Part shown: piece by piece, positions 51,090 through 59,765 of the stretch
How the letters are laid out: every line of letters begins with the position of its first letter
Numbering within the stretch: position 1 is the stretch's first letter
From: Myxococcota bacterium
GTDB lineage: Bacteria > Myxococcota > B64-G9
Assembly: GCA_022710975.1 (NCBI GenBank)
Contig: JAKLGA010000001.1
Location: 434,001 to 498,000, forward strand
Reading direction: 5' to 3'
DNA: 64,000 bases
The notes under the pieces: generated by a model
Told to the model about the DNA's origin: nothing
Database searches by the model: none
What the model saw: the letters and a program-made list of their open reading frames with translations, nothing else
Position numbers and translations under genes: made by a program

Positions 51090-51932
51090 TCAGGCGGGGG
51101 CGCCGAAGGCGGCGCGCTGCTCCTCGGTGACCCCGAGCAGCAGCGGCTTCTTGTAGGAGCGCCTGGCCGGGGGCAGCGCGGCGCGGGCCTCGTTGCGGGC
51201 CTTGGCACGGGCCTTGAGCTGGGCGCGGGGCTGCAGGGCGGCCAGCTTCTGCTGGGTCGAGCGTAGCTCGCTCGAGGCGATGCGCAGCTTCTGCTCGGCC
51301 TGCTCGAGCTTGTTCAGCCGGATCTCGTACTGCTGGATGCGCTGGATGGCGCCGGCCAGGGCGGTCAGGTGGGCCTTGGACTGGCGCCTGGCCCAGTCCA
51401 GGTCCTCGGCCAGCTTCTTGGCCACGGCCGCCTCGCGCAGCGCCTCCTCGGCCCGCTTCTTGGCCACGGCCGCCTGCTCCTCGGCCTGCTTGACCCGCTC
51501 CTCGGCCCGGCGCACGGTGCCGCGCGCCTCGGTCAGCTCCATCTCGAAGCGGTTGCGCTCGAGCGGGGTGGCCTCGGTCTTGAACTTCTGGTCCAGGAGG
51601 TCCTTGGCCGCCTCGCGCTTCTGGTGGGTCAGCCGCACCACCTGCTCGAGCAGGTCCTTGTTGCGCTCCTGGGCGTCCTGGAGCTCCTTGCGCACGGCCG
51701 CCTCGCGGCCCATCCAGGTCAGGCGCTCCTCGCGCGCCTTGTCCAGCTCCGCCTTGGCCTGGGCCAGGCCGGCCTCGGCCTGCTGGAGCGAGGCCGTGAG
51801 CTGCTCGGACTGGCGGCGCCGGTCGTTCGCCTCGCTGCGGGCCTGCTGCAGCGCCGGGGGCTCTCCCAGCACCTGGATCAGCGTGTCCCAGCCTTTGTGG
51901 GGGAAGTTGGAGCGGATCAGATCGATCAGCAT
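51090..51932 (-). CDS. Coiled-coil protein of unknown function
   Basis: The 280-residue product is almost wholly helical from about 25 to 230, rich in Ala, Glu, Lys, Arg and Gln, with clear heptads (AEERVKQAEEQAAVAKKRAEE and similar). Residues 1-25 (SNFPHKGWDTLIQVLGE) and the C-terminus (PPARRSYKKPLLLGVTEEQ) are less repetitive. No signal peptide or TM. It follows dusB after 6 bp and shares its transcript. Structural or scaffolding work is likely; the family is not recognised. Confidence 0.7.
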   Translation of the reverse strand: MLIDLIRSNFPHKGWDTLIQVLGEPPALQQARSEANDRRRQSEQLTASLQQAEAGLAQAKAELDKAREERLTWMGREAAVRKELQDAQERNKDLLEQVVRLTHQKREAAKDLLDQKFKTEATPLERNRFEMELTEARGTVRRAEERVKQAEEQAAVAKKRAEEALREAAVAKKLAEDLDWARRQSKAHLTALAGAIQRIQQYEIRLNKLEQAEQKLRIASSELRSTQQKLAALQPRAQLKARAKARNEARAALPPARRSYKKPLLLGVTEEQRAAFGAPA

Positions 51933-51938
51933 GGCGTG

Positions 51939-52952
51939 CTATGACCTCGTGTGTTCCGGGCCGTGGTTCTCTGTCTCCGGGAGCCCGACCAGGCGGGCGA
52001 AGGCGGCCTCGAGCTCCGCGGCGGTGCTCATCCTTCCCAGGCTGCGTCGCAGCTCCGTCGCGCCTCGCAGGCCTCGGGAATACCAGATGAGGTGCTTGCG
52101 CATGGGCGGCACCGCGTGCCGCTCCGAACCCACCCAGGCTAGCATGAGGCCGAGGTGGGTGCAAAACACTTCGTGGCGCTCGCGCGCCGGGGGCGGGTAG
52201 GCGGGCGCGCCGGGCGCGCCGAGCTGGCCGAGCGCCCGCGGCAGCCAGGGGTTACCCAGCGCCCCGCGCCCGATCATCAGCCCGGCGCAGCCGGTCTCGG
52301 CCCGCATGCGCTCGCCGTCCTCGGGCGTGTGCAGATCCCCGTTGCCCAGCACCGGGATGCGCAGGCGGGCCACCAGCCGGCCGATCAGGGCCCAGTCGGC
52401 GCGGCCCGCGTAGCCCTGGGCCCGCGTGCGGGCGTGCAGCGCGACGGCGTCCGCGCCGGCGTCCTGCAGCCGCTCGGCCACCTCCAGCGCGTTCACCTCG
52501 TCGGCCGACCAGCCCGCGCGGATCTTGGCCGTCAGCGGACAGGCGACCACCTTGCGCACGGCCCGCACGATGGCCTCGGCCCGCCCGGGATCGCGCATGA
52601 GCGCGGCGCCGCTGCCCTGGCGCACGATCTTGGGCACCGGGCAGCCCATGTTGAGGTCGATCCCGTCGAAGCCCAGCGCCACCACCTGCTCGGCCGCGGC
52701 CGCCAGGCGCGCCGGCTCCCGGCCGAAGAGCTGGGCGAACAGGGGGCGCTCCTCCGGGTCGAAGGCGAGCAGCGCCCGCGTCGGGCGCTGGGCGCGCAGC
52801 AGGCCCTCGGCCGAGATCATCTCGGTCACCACCGCCGGGCAGCCCAGGCGGCGCAGCACCCGCCGGAAGGGCGAGTCGGTCACCCCGGCCATGGGGGCCA
52901 TCCAGACCGCGGGGGCGACCCGCAGGCCGCCGAGCACGAGCGGGGGGATCAT
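51939..52952 (-). CDS. dusB: tRNA-dihydrouridine synthase
   Basis: The 337-residue product has the DusB/NifR3 pattern: APMAGVTDSPFRRVLRRLG, VVTEMISAEG, then GIDLNMGCPVPKIVRQGSGAAL with catalytic Cys104, AKIRAGW, and LMIGRGALGNPW. It is an FMN enzyme that reduces uridines in the D-loop of tRNA in the cytoplasm. Full length. The ATG is 6 bp after the upstream hydrolase gene's stop, so the three genes 53852-51090 are an operon. Confidence 0.95.
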   Translation of the reverse strand: MIPPLVLGGLRVAPAVWMAPMAGVTDSPFRRVLRRLGCPAVVTEMISAEGLLRAQRPTRALLAFDPEERPLFAQLFGREPARLAAAAEQVVALGFDGIDLNMGCPVPKIVRQGSGAALMRDPGRAEAIVRAVRKVVACPLTAKIRAGWSADEVNALEVAERLQDAGADAVALHARTRAQGYAGRADWALIGRLVARLRIPVLGNGDLHTPEDGERMRAETGCAGLMIGRGALGNPWLPRALGQLGAPGAPAYPPPARERHEVFCTHLGLMLAWVGSERHAVPPMRKHLIWYSRGLRGATELRRSLGRMSTAAELEAAFARLVGLPETENHGPEHTRS

Positions 52953-52958
52953 GGCGGC

Positions 52959-53852
52959 TCAGCGCTCCTCGAGCACGGCCCGGATCATGGCCTCCAGGTT
53001 GAGCTGGAAGGCCTTCTCGGGCTGCCCGGCCGACAGCCCGTGCCGCAGCTCGCCGGTGAGCGCGGCGGCCAGGGCGGCCGGCGCGAGGCCCTGCGCGTGC
53101 AGCTCCCGCACGCGGGCCCGGAACCGCCGGGCCGTCTCCAGCGCCACCGGGATGTGGCTGCGGGCGTCGGCGCCCGTGCGCACGCCGTGGTGGGGCAGCG
53201 CGATGGCCTCGAGCTCCAGGCCGGCCAGCCGCTCCAGGCTGGCCACGTACTCGCGGAACGAGGACACCGACTGGGCCTGCACCTCGTCCGGGCTGACGTA
53301 GGCGCCCAGCGCCTCGCCGCCCACGAGCAGCCGGTCGGGCTCGACCAGGTAGACCATCGAGCAGCGGGTGTGCCCGGGCGCCTCCAGCGCCTGGACCCGC
53401 ACGCCGGCCCCCAGGTCCAGGTGCTCGCCGTCCCGCAGCACCCGGTCCACGCGCAGATCCTCGGGCTCGAGCGGCACCTCGCGATCGCCCCACACCTGGG
53501 CGAGGCCGTACATGCCCTCCTCCTGGCGGTTCATGCGCAGGACGAACTCCCGCACCCGCGGCTTCTCGAGGGTCGCGGCGGCCACGGCCGAGCCGGCCAC
53601 CTGGAGGCCGGGCAGCAGGCGGCGGAGCAGGCCCAGCCCCCCCACGTGGTCGTAGTGGGTGTGGGTCAGCAGCACCCACGCGGGCGTGAGCTTGCCCGGG
53701 CCGAAGTGCTCCTCGAGCAGCGGCGCGGCCGAGCTGATGGCCCCGTCCACGAGGGCCGCGCGCTCGCCGGTCACCAGGTAGCAGGGGAAGGCCATGGCGC
53801 CCACGGCGCGCGTGTGGGCGCTCACCGGTCCGGACTCGGTCAGCCAGGCCAT
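52959..53852 (-). CDS. Metallo-beta-lactamase-fold hydrolase
   Basis: The 297-residue product has the motif LLTHTHYDHVGG with His64, His66, Asp68 and His69, then EAPGHTRCSMVYLV and later LPHHGVRTG, giving the usual metal ligands of glyoxalase II/lactonase-type enzymes. The first 60 residues form the usual beta start with FPCYLVTGERAALVDGAI. Substrate unknown. The ATG is preceded by GGAGGAGGCGACC. Just upstream of dusB; no obvious functional link. Confidence 0.85.
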   Translation of the reverse strand: MAWLTESGPVSAHTRAVGAMAFPCYLVTGERAALVDGAISSAAPLLEEHFGPGKLTPAWVLLTHTHYDHVGGLGLLRRLLPGLQVAGSAVAAATLEKPRVREFVLRMNRQEEGMYGLAQVWGDREVPLEPEDLRVDRVLRDGEHLDLGAGVRVQALEAPGHTRCSMVYLVEPDRLLVGGEALGAYVSPDEVQAQSVSSFREYVASLERLAGLELEAIALPHHGVRTGADARSHIPVALETARRFRARVRELHAQGLAPAALAAALTGELRHGLSAGQPEKAFQLNLEAMIRAVLEER

Positions 53853-53874
53853 GCGTCGGTCGCCTCCTCCCCCC

Positions 53875-56310
53875 TCAGGGGGGCGCCATTGTAGGCGGCG
53901 GGGCCGCGGCGGGCAACCGCCGGCGGCGCCGCAGGTCGAGCCCGAGCCCGAGCAGGAGCAGGGCGGTCAGCAGCCCGAGGCTCAGCAGCGACAGGCGCGC
54001 GGCCCGGCCCGGGCCGGCCGGCTCGAAGCTGAGCTCCAGGCGGCCGTCGTCCGGGCCGAGGCGCACCGCCATGCCCAGGTAGTCGGCGCGCAGGATGGGG
54101 ATCTCCCGGCCGTCGACCCGCGCCCGCCAGCCCGGGTGGAAGGTGTCCCGCACGACCAGCCAGCCCGGCCCGGTCAGCGCCAGCGCCCAGGCGCGCCGCG
54201 AGGTGCTGCGCTCCTCGAGCCGCACCTCTCCGGGCGGCGGCTGGACCGCTCCGCACGCGGGCAGGCGCTCCGCGGGCAGCGCGGCCCGCGCCGCGGATCC
54301 CGGCCGCCGCCCCTCGAACAGGAGCTCGGCCGGCTCGAGCAGCGCCACCCGGCGCTCCGGCCCGAGCCCGGCGATCTGCGCCCGGGCCTCTGCCGGGCCC
54401 GAGACCAGCGCGCAGCCGCCGAACAGCTCGTGCGGCGCGCCGGCCGGGTGCACCGCCAGCACGGCCACGTTCTCCTCGGGCAGGGTCTCCACGAGCTCGA
54501 GCCGGCCCTGCTCGGCCAGCGCCCGGAGCCCGGGCGCGGCCGGCCGCACCGTGGTCAGCACGTGGGTCACCCCCAGCGCGCGGGCCCAGCTGGGCAGCCC
54601 GGCGAAGACCTCCCCGCCGTGCAGGGTCATGAACCGGGACGGCACGGTGGGCGCGTAGCCGAAGGTGTAGCGCAGCCCCTCCAGCAGCCCCCAGTTGTGG
54701 CGCAGGCTGGCCCGGCCCACGCGGTCGTCCAGCCCGGGCGGCTGGCGGTCGAGCTGCCCGTCGCGCAGCAGCTTGGTCCAGCCTGGCCCGGCCAGCAGCC
54801 CGCCGGCCCGCGAGGGCTGGTCCAGCGCGGCGGACGGGGCCCGCCAGGAGGTCGGCGCCCAGAGCAGCGCGTCCAGCAGCGCGAGCGCCATGAAGCCCGC
54901 CAGCAGGCGCTGGCGCCGGAGCGGGCTGCCGGGGCCCAGGCAGGCGAGCAGCAGCATGAGCGCGGCCGCCAGCCCCAGCCCGCCGGCGGTCAGCGCGTTC
55001 TGCCGGAGCAGCTCCGCCGCCCCGTCTGCGCCCCCGCCGGGCGAGAGCCCCAGGGCCAGTCCGGCGGACAGGCCGCACAGCGCGACCAGCGCGCCCAGCC
55101 CGAGCCGCAGCGGACGATCCTCCGCGCGGGCGCGCGCGCGCAGGTGGGCCAGCCCCAGGCCGATCAGGCCGAACAGGAACAGGTTCGCGTAGCTCCAGAA
55201 CTTGGCCGGGAAGCGCAGGTGCGCGTAGACGGGCGCGTGCGCGTGCAGCAGCGGGTGGAGCACGAAGGCGTCGCCGAGCGCCACGCCCAGGAAGACGAGC
55301 ACCGCCAGGAGCAGGCCGAGGTTGCGTGGGGCGCGCAGGGCGCGCCAGGCGCCCAGGCCGGCCAGCAGCAGCAGCGGCAGCCCGAGGTAGAGGGAGTCGT
55401 GCCAGAACCGGCGGGCGTAGGGCAGATCCGGGGCGGTGAGCGCCTGGCCCCAGAAGGTGCCCTCGGCCGCCCGGCCCCACAGCCCCGGGACCACGAGCTG
55501 GGCGAGCTGGCCGGGCGCCAGGGAGAACCAGCTCGCCTCCGGGTAGGGCACACCCTCCGCCCGCAGGCTCTCCCCCAGCGTGTCGAAGGCGGGCAGCCAG
55601 GCCGGGGCGCTGACCCCCACCGCCAGCAGGCCGGCCAGCAGCAGGCCCAGCAGCACCCTCCGCCGGCCGCGCAGGCCGCCCAGCAGCGCGTCGAGCAGCA
55701 GGATGCCCGACATCCAGAACACGCCGAAGGGGTCGCCCTCCAGGACCGGCCAGGCCAGGCAGACCGTCAGCACGGCCAGCCGCGCCGGGCTGGGCCGGAC
55801 CTGCCAGCGGCCGGAGGCCCACAGCGCCCAGGGGAACAGGCAGATGCCGGCCAGGAAGGGGGAGCCCGAGACCGTGGACAGCACCACGCCGCTGAGGGGG
55901 TAGCAGGCGCCGACCAGCCAGGCGGTGGGCTCGTCACGGGTCAGGGCGCGCAGCCACATGGCCATGCCGAGCCCGCCCAGCGCGAGCAGCGCGATCAGGT
56001 ACAGCTCGTGGACCAGGTAGCTGTCGCCGAGCAGGTAGAGCCAGCCGAGCGGCGCGTAGAGCCCGAGCTGGGGATCGGCCACCTGCTCCAGGCCGGAGAA
56101 CAGGCCGTCGTTCCACAGCGGCACGCTGCCGTCCTCGACAAGCCGCCGCCAGAACCAGCGGCGCAGCGCGTAGACGAAGCTCGACGTGTCCCGGGCGGCC
56201 AGCCACTGGCCGCCGAGCAGGCCGGGCAGCAGGAGCAGCACCGGAGCCAGCGGCGGGAGCAGCCAGGCGAACCACCGCAGCCGGGCGGTGCGGTCAGCCG
56301 GAGGAGGCAT
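53875..56310 (-). CDS. YfhO-like polytopic membrane protein
   Basis: The 811-residue product has about 13 TM helices and the family's C-terminal marker DTFHPGWRARVDGREIPILRADYL, which in YfhO proteins reads Y-P-G-W-x-A-x-V-D-G. N-terminal sequence DTSSFVYALRRWFWRR is also typical. YfhO members are GT-C-like and assist glycosylation of surface polymers in Gram-positives, and may transfer sugars from lipid carriers here. The ATG at 56310 is chosen because the family begins here; upstream frame to 56664 overlaps the divergent gene. A candidate promoter lies at 56320-56349. Confidence 0.85.
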   Translation of the reverse strand: MPPPADRTARLRWFAWLLPPLAPVLLLLPGLLGGQWLAARDTSSFVYALRRWFWRRLVEDGSVPLWNDGLFSGLEQVADPQLGLYAPLGWLYLLGDSYLVHELYLIALLALGGLGMAMWLRALTRDEPTAWLVGACYPLSGVVLSTVSGSPFLAGICLFPWALWASGRWQVRPSPARLAVLTVCLAWPVLEGDPFGVFWMSGILLLDALLGGLRGRRRVLLGLLLAGLLAVGVSAPAWLPAFDTLGESLRAEGVPYPEASWFSLAPGQLAQLVVPGLWGRAAEGTFWGQALTAPDLPYARRFWHDSLYLGLPLLLLAGLGAWRALRAPRNLGLLLAVLVFLGVALGDAFVLHPLLHAHAPVYAHLRFPAKFWSYANLFLFGLIGLGLAHLRARARAEDRPLRLGLGALVALCGLSAGLALGLSPGGGADGAAELLRQNALTAGGLGLAAALMLLLACLGPGSPLRRQRLLAGFMALALLDALLWAPTSWRAPSAALDQPSRAGGLLAGPGWTKLLRDGQLDRQPPGLDDRVGRASLRHNWGLLEGLRYTFGYAPTVPSRFMTLHGGEVFAGLPSWARALGVTHVLTTVRPAAPGLRALAEQGRLELVETLPEENVAVLAVHPAGAPHELFGGCALVSGPAEARAQIAGLGPERRVALLEPAELLFEGRRPGSAARAALPAERLPACGAVQPPPGEVRLEERSTSRRAWALALTGPGWLVVRDTFHPGWRARVDGREIPILRADYLGMAVRLGPDDGRLELSFEPAGPGRAARLSLLSLGLLTALLLLGLGLDLRRRRRLPAAAPPPTMAPP

Positions 56311-56319
56311 CGCGCTCGG

Positions 56320-56349
56320 AGCAGACCACGTCCGGGTCTCGGGAGTCAA
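56320..56349 (-). promoter_or_regulatory. Candidate promoter of the YfhO-like gene, near-leaderless
   Basis: On the minus strand TTGACT (56349-56344) and TCTGCT (56325-56320) are 18 nt apart; transcription would start about 3 bases before the ATG at 56310. Confidence 0.35.
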
Positions 56350-56375
56350 CCCGGCCCGCCGCGCGATCTTTCGGG

Positions 56376-56405
56376 TTGCCCTGGGTCGGCCGGGCTGGGT
56401 AGTCT
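56376..56405 (+). promoter_or_regulatory. Candidate promoter of the transglycosylase gene, near-leaderless
   Basis: TTGCCC (56376-56381) and TAGTCT (56400-56405) are 18 nt apart. The expected start is 2 bases before the ATG at 56414, and no Shine-Dalgarno is visible. Confidence 0.4.
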
Positions 56406-56413
56406 TGCTGCCC

Positions 56414-57850
56414 ATGAGATCCGCCTGGCTGTTCGCCCTGCTGCTGCTGTCGCTCCCGGCCACCCCGGCCCGGGCGCAGGCCGAGCCGGGGCCGCCGCCC
56501 GCGGCCGTGGAGGCCGCGGCCGGCGAGGGCAGCGCGCCCGCGGCCGAGGCGCCCTCGACCGACGAGCTGGCCGGCCAGGATGAGCTCGAGGCCATGGCCA
56601 AGGCCGAGGACCAGGAGCTCGGCGGGGCGGCCTGGGTCGGGCCCGATCCCCGGGAGCAGAGCATCTACGAGGGGCTCGCCCCACCCGTCCGCGCCGGCGT
56701 GCTGCGGACCGACCGCCTGGAGTGGGAGCTGGGCACCGGCGGGCGCATGTCCGGCAGCGCGCGGCCGGGTGGCGGGCCGACCGGCCGCGCCGAGGGAGGG
56801 GAGGCCGACGGGTTCGACATCCCCGTGGTGATGAACCCGGCCGTGGAGCAGCTGCTGGGGTTTTTGCAGGGGCCCGGACGGAGGTGGTTCGCCCGCTGGC
56901 TGGGGCGCTCGACGCGCTACTACCCGCTCATGCGCTCGATCCTGAAGAAGCACGGGCTGCCCGAGGACCTGGTGTTCGTGGCCCTGGTCGAGAGCGGGCT
57001 GAACTACGCGGCCTACTCGCCCGCCCACGCCAGCGGCCCCTGGCAGTTCATCAAGGCCACCGGCGAGCGCTACGGGCTGAAGTCAGACTTCTGGCTGGAC
57101 GAGCGGCGCGACTACCTCAAGGCCACCGACGCGGCCGCCCGCCACCTGCGGGATCTGTACGCGCGCTTCGGCGATTGGCTGCTGGCCTGGGCGGCCTACA
57201 ACACCGGGGAGGGGGCCGTGGACCGCGCCCTCAAGCGCTCGGGCGCCGAGGACTTCTGGGGCCTGCTGGCGGCCGGCGAGCTGGCCGACGAGACCCGCCG
57301 CTACGTGCCCAAGATCCTGGCTGCGGCCATCATCTCCAAGGACCCCGAGCAGTACGGCTTCGGAGACGTGGAGTACCTCAGGCCGCTGGAGTGGGAGGAC
57401 GTCCAGGTGCAGGGCATGGTGGACCTCAAGGCCGCCGCCCGGGCGGTGGGCGCGAACCTGGAGGAGCTGAAGGAGCTGAACCCCGAGCTGCGCTTCTGGT
57501 GCAGCCCGCCCTACCTCAAGTCCTACCTGCTGCGCATCCCCAAGGGCCGCGCCGAGCGCTTCCGCAAGGGCTACAACCCCTCGGCCCGCGACCGCGGGGT
57601 GACCTTCACCCGGCACGTGCTGCGCCCGGGCGAGACGCTCAGCCACGTGGCGCTCACCTACAAGACCTCGATCGAGGCGCTGATGAGCGCCAACCGCATC
57701 ACCGACGCCCGCCGCGTCCGGGCTGGCAAGGCGCTGATCGTGCCCATCCAGCCCTGCGGCACCCCGGTGGGCGCCTCGGCCGCGGCGGTGGACAAGAAGG
57801 CGGACAAGAAGGCGAGCAAGAAGGCGGGCGGGAAGCCCAAGCCGCGCTAG
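56414..57850 (+). CDS. Lytic murein transglycosylase with LysM (MltD-like)
   Basis: The 478-residue product has a signal peptide (about 1-21, PARAQ). A linker leads to the SLT domain (about 155-330), with catalytic Glu193 in FVALVESGLNYAAYSPAHASGPWQF and AYNTGEGAVDRAL. A LysM motif (about 405-450, HVLRPGETLSHVALTYKTS...NRITD) binds peptidoglycan. A Lys-rich tail (KKADKKASKKAGG) ends the protein. It cleaves glycan strands to form 1,6-anhydro-MurNAc ends in the periplasm and is likely active in cell wall remodelling. Confidence 0.93.
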   Translation: MRSAWLFALLLLSLPATPARAQAEPGPPPAAVEAAAGEGSAPAAEAPSTDELAGQDELEAMAKAEDQELGGAAWVGPDPREQSIYEGLAPPVRAGVLRTDRLEWELGTGGRMSGSARPGGGPTGRAEGGEADGFDIPVVMNPAVEQLLGFLQGPGRRWFARWLGRSTRYYPLMRSILKKHGLPEDLVFVALVESGLNYAAYSPAHASGPWQFIKATGERYGLKSDFWLDERRDYLKATDAAARHLRDLYARFGDWLLAWAAYNTGEGAVDRALKRSGAEDFWGLLAAGELADETRRYVPKILAAAIISKDPEQYGFGDVEYLRPLEWEDVQVQGMVDLKAAARAVGANLEELKELNPELRFWCSPPYLKSYLLRIPKGRAERFRKGYNPSARDRGVTFTRHVLRPGETLSHVALTYKTSIEALMSANRITDARRVRAGKALIVPIQPCGTPVGASAAAVDKKADKKASKKAGGKPKPR

Positions 57851-57857
57851 GCCGATC

Positions 57858-59765
57858 TCAGGGCAGGCGCACGCGGCCTGTCTCGCGCGTGTCGTAGCCC
57901 CCGAGGGCCCGGACCCGGGCCTGGAACTCGGCCGAGCCCAGGATCGAGAGCAGCGCCTGGATGCGCCCATCGCCGAGCGCCTCGCGCGGGATGACCAGGT
58001 CGTAGCGCTCCTCGGCCAGCGGCACGAAGTCCAGCCCCAGGGCGAGCGCCGCGGCGCGGATCACCAGGGCGCAGTCGGACAGGCCCGAGCGGACCGCCTC
58101 GGCCGCCGCCGCGTGGGTGAACTCCTCGTGTCCGTAACCGAGTAGCGCGGAGGTCGGGACGCCCTCCTGCCTGAGCCGCTGATCGGTCAGCAGCCGGGTG
58201 CCCGAGCCGCCCTGGCGGTTGGCGAAGCGCAGCCCCCGCGCGACCACCTCGCGGAAGGAGCCGGCCGCGCGCGCGTCGCCGCGGCGGAAGCACAGCCCCT
58301 GCTGCCGGTGGGCCAGGCAGACCAGCTCGAGCTCCCGGCCGGGCAGCACCGCGCGCACCTGGGGCAGGTTGTACTCGCCGCTCGGCGGATCCAGCAGGTG
58401 GCAGCCGGCCAGGTGGGCCTCCCCGCGCGCGAGCGCCCCCAGGCCGCCCAGGCTGCCCAGCGGGGTGACGCTCAGACCCGCCCCGGGGCGCGTCGCGCTC
58501 AGGGCGTCGTCCACGAGCGCCAGGGCCAGATCGTGCGAGCCGGCGAACAGCAGCCCCTGCTCGACCTCGGGCCGCGGCCGCAGGAGCTCCACCTCCACCT
58601 CGGCGCCGGCCTCCAAGCCCTCCAGGGCGGCCGGCACGACCAGCAGCCCGTGGGCCCGGCTGAGGGAGGCGATGGCCCCGGCCCCGCGCCCCATCGGCGC
58701 GGCCACCCAGCCGTGCGCGAAGCGCCCCAGCACCACCCGCACCACCTCCTCCAGCCCCGGCCGGCTGGGCAGCGCGCGCAGCAGCCGGGCGCGCACCGCC
58801 TCGGGCTGCTCCGGCGCCACCCCCAGCAGGTGGGCGAGCAGCGGCCGGAGCAGGCGCTCGGCCGCCAGGGCCGCGCTGACCGGGAAGCCGGGCACGCCCA
58901 GCACCGGCCGGCCGTCCACCAGCCCGGCCGCTGTGGGCTTGCCGGGCATGAGCGCCAGGCCGTGGAACAGGAGCTCGCCGGCCGAGGCCAGCACCCGCGG
59001 GGTGAAGTCGCCCCGGCCGGCCGAGGAGCCGGCCAGCACCAGCAGCGCGTCGGCGCCCCGGGCGAAGGCCTGGCGGACGCGGTCCGCCAGGCGCTCCGGC
59101 TCGTCCCGCTCGGGCGGGAGCCGCTCGGCCGCGCCGCCCCAGGCCTCCACCATGGCCGCCAGCATGCGCGAGTTGGAGTCGATCACCCGGCCGTCGGAGG
59201 GATCCTCCCCGGGCTCGCACAGCTCGTCCCCGGTGGGCAGGATGGCCACGCGCGGGCGGCGACGGACCCGGACGCGGGTGACGTTGGCCGACAGCAGCGC
59301 GCCCAGCTGGGCCGGGCCGAGCCTGCGGCCGCGCGCCAGCAGCAGCTCGCCGGACACCACGTCCTCGCCCTTGAGGCGCACGTGCTGGCGCTCGGCCGCG
59401 GCCTGCAGGATCTCGAACCCGCCGGGCGCGTCGTTGAGCTGCTCGACCGGGATGACCGCATCGAAACCGGGCGGCAGCGGATCCCCGGTGTCCAGCGGCA
59501 GCGCCTCGGCCGGGCTGGCCAGCACCCGCGGGCGGGTGGGGGCCGCGCCGAGCGTGTCCGCGGCCCGCACGGCGATGCCGTCCATGGCGGCCGCGTGGTA
59601 GGGCGGCGAGCTCAGCGCGGCGAACACGGGCTCGGCGCTCACCCGGCCGCAGGCCGCCTCGACGGCCACCTCCTCCGCGGGCAGGCTGCCCGGCGGGCCG
59701 AGCCGGCCGAGCAGGCGCGCGAGCGCCTCGGCTGGCGAGACCAGCTCCCGGTAGCGGGGCTTCAT
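57858..59765 (-). CDS. moeA: MoeA fused to a C-terminal substrate-binding-like domain
   Basis: The 635-residue product has an N-terminal MoeA (about 1-400): AAMDGIAVRAADT, VAILPTGDEL, VLAGSSAGRGDFTP, and HGLALMPGKPTAAGLVDG. The C-terminal part (about 410-635) is a PBP-like/LysR-substrate-type domain with FAGSHDLALALV and GGSGTRLLTDQRLRQEG, as in MoeA proteins with an added molybdate- or ligand-binding domain. MoeA inserts molybdate into molybdopterin-AMP. The extra domain may sense or hold the oxyanion. Its start ATG overlaps the upstream moeA stop (ATGA). Tungsten instead of molybdenum cannot be excluded. Confidence 0.9.
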   Translation of the reverse strand: MKPRYRELVSPAEALARLLGRLGPPGSLPAEEVAVEAACGRVSAEPVFAALSSPPYHAAAMDGIAVRAADTLGAAPTRPRVLASPAEALPLDTGDPLPPGFDAVIPVEQLNDAPGGFEILQAAAERQHVRLKGEDVVSGELLLARGRRLGPAQLGALLSANVTRVRVRRRPRVAILPTGDELCEPGEDPSDGRVIDSNSRMLAAMVEAWGGAAERLPPERDEPERLADRVRQAFARGADALLVLAGSSAGRGDFTPRVLASAGELLFHGLALMPGKPTAAGLVDGRPVLGVPGFPVSAALAAERLLRPLLAHLLGVAPEQPEAVRARLLRALPSRPGLEEVVRVVLGRFAHGWVAAPMGRGAGAIASLSRAHGLLVVPAALEGLEAGAEVEVELLRPRPEVEQGLLFAGSHDLALALVDDALSATRPGAGLSVTPLGSLGGLGALARGEAHLAGCHLLDPPSGEYNLPQVRAVLPGRELELVCLAHRQQGLCFRRGDARAAGSFREVVARGLRFANRQGGSGTRLLTDQRLRQEGVPTSALLGYGHEEFTHAAAAEAVRSGLSDCALVIRAAALALGLDFVPLAEERYDLVIPREALGDGRIQALLSILGSAEFQARVRALGGYDTRETGRVRLP

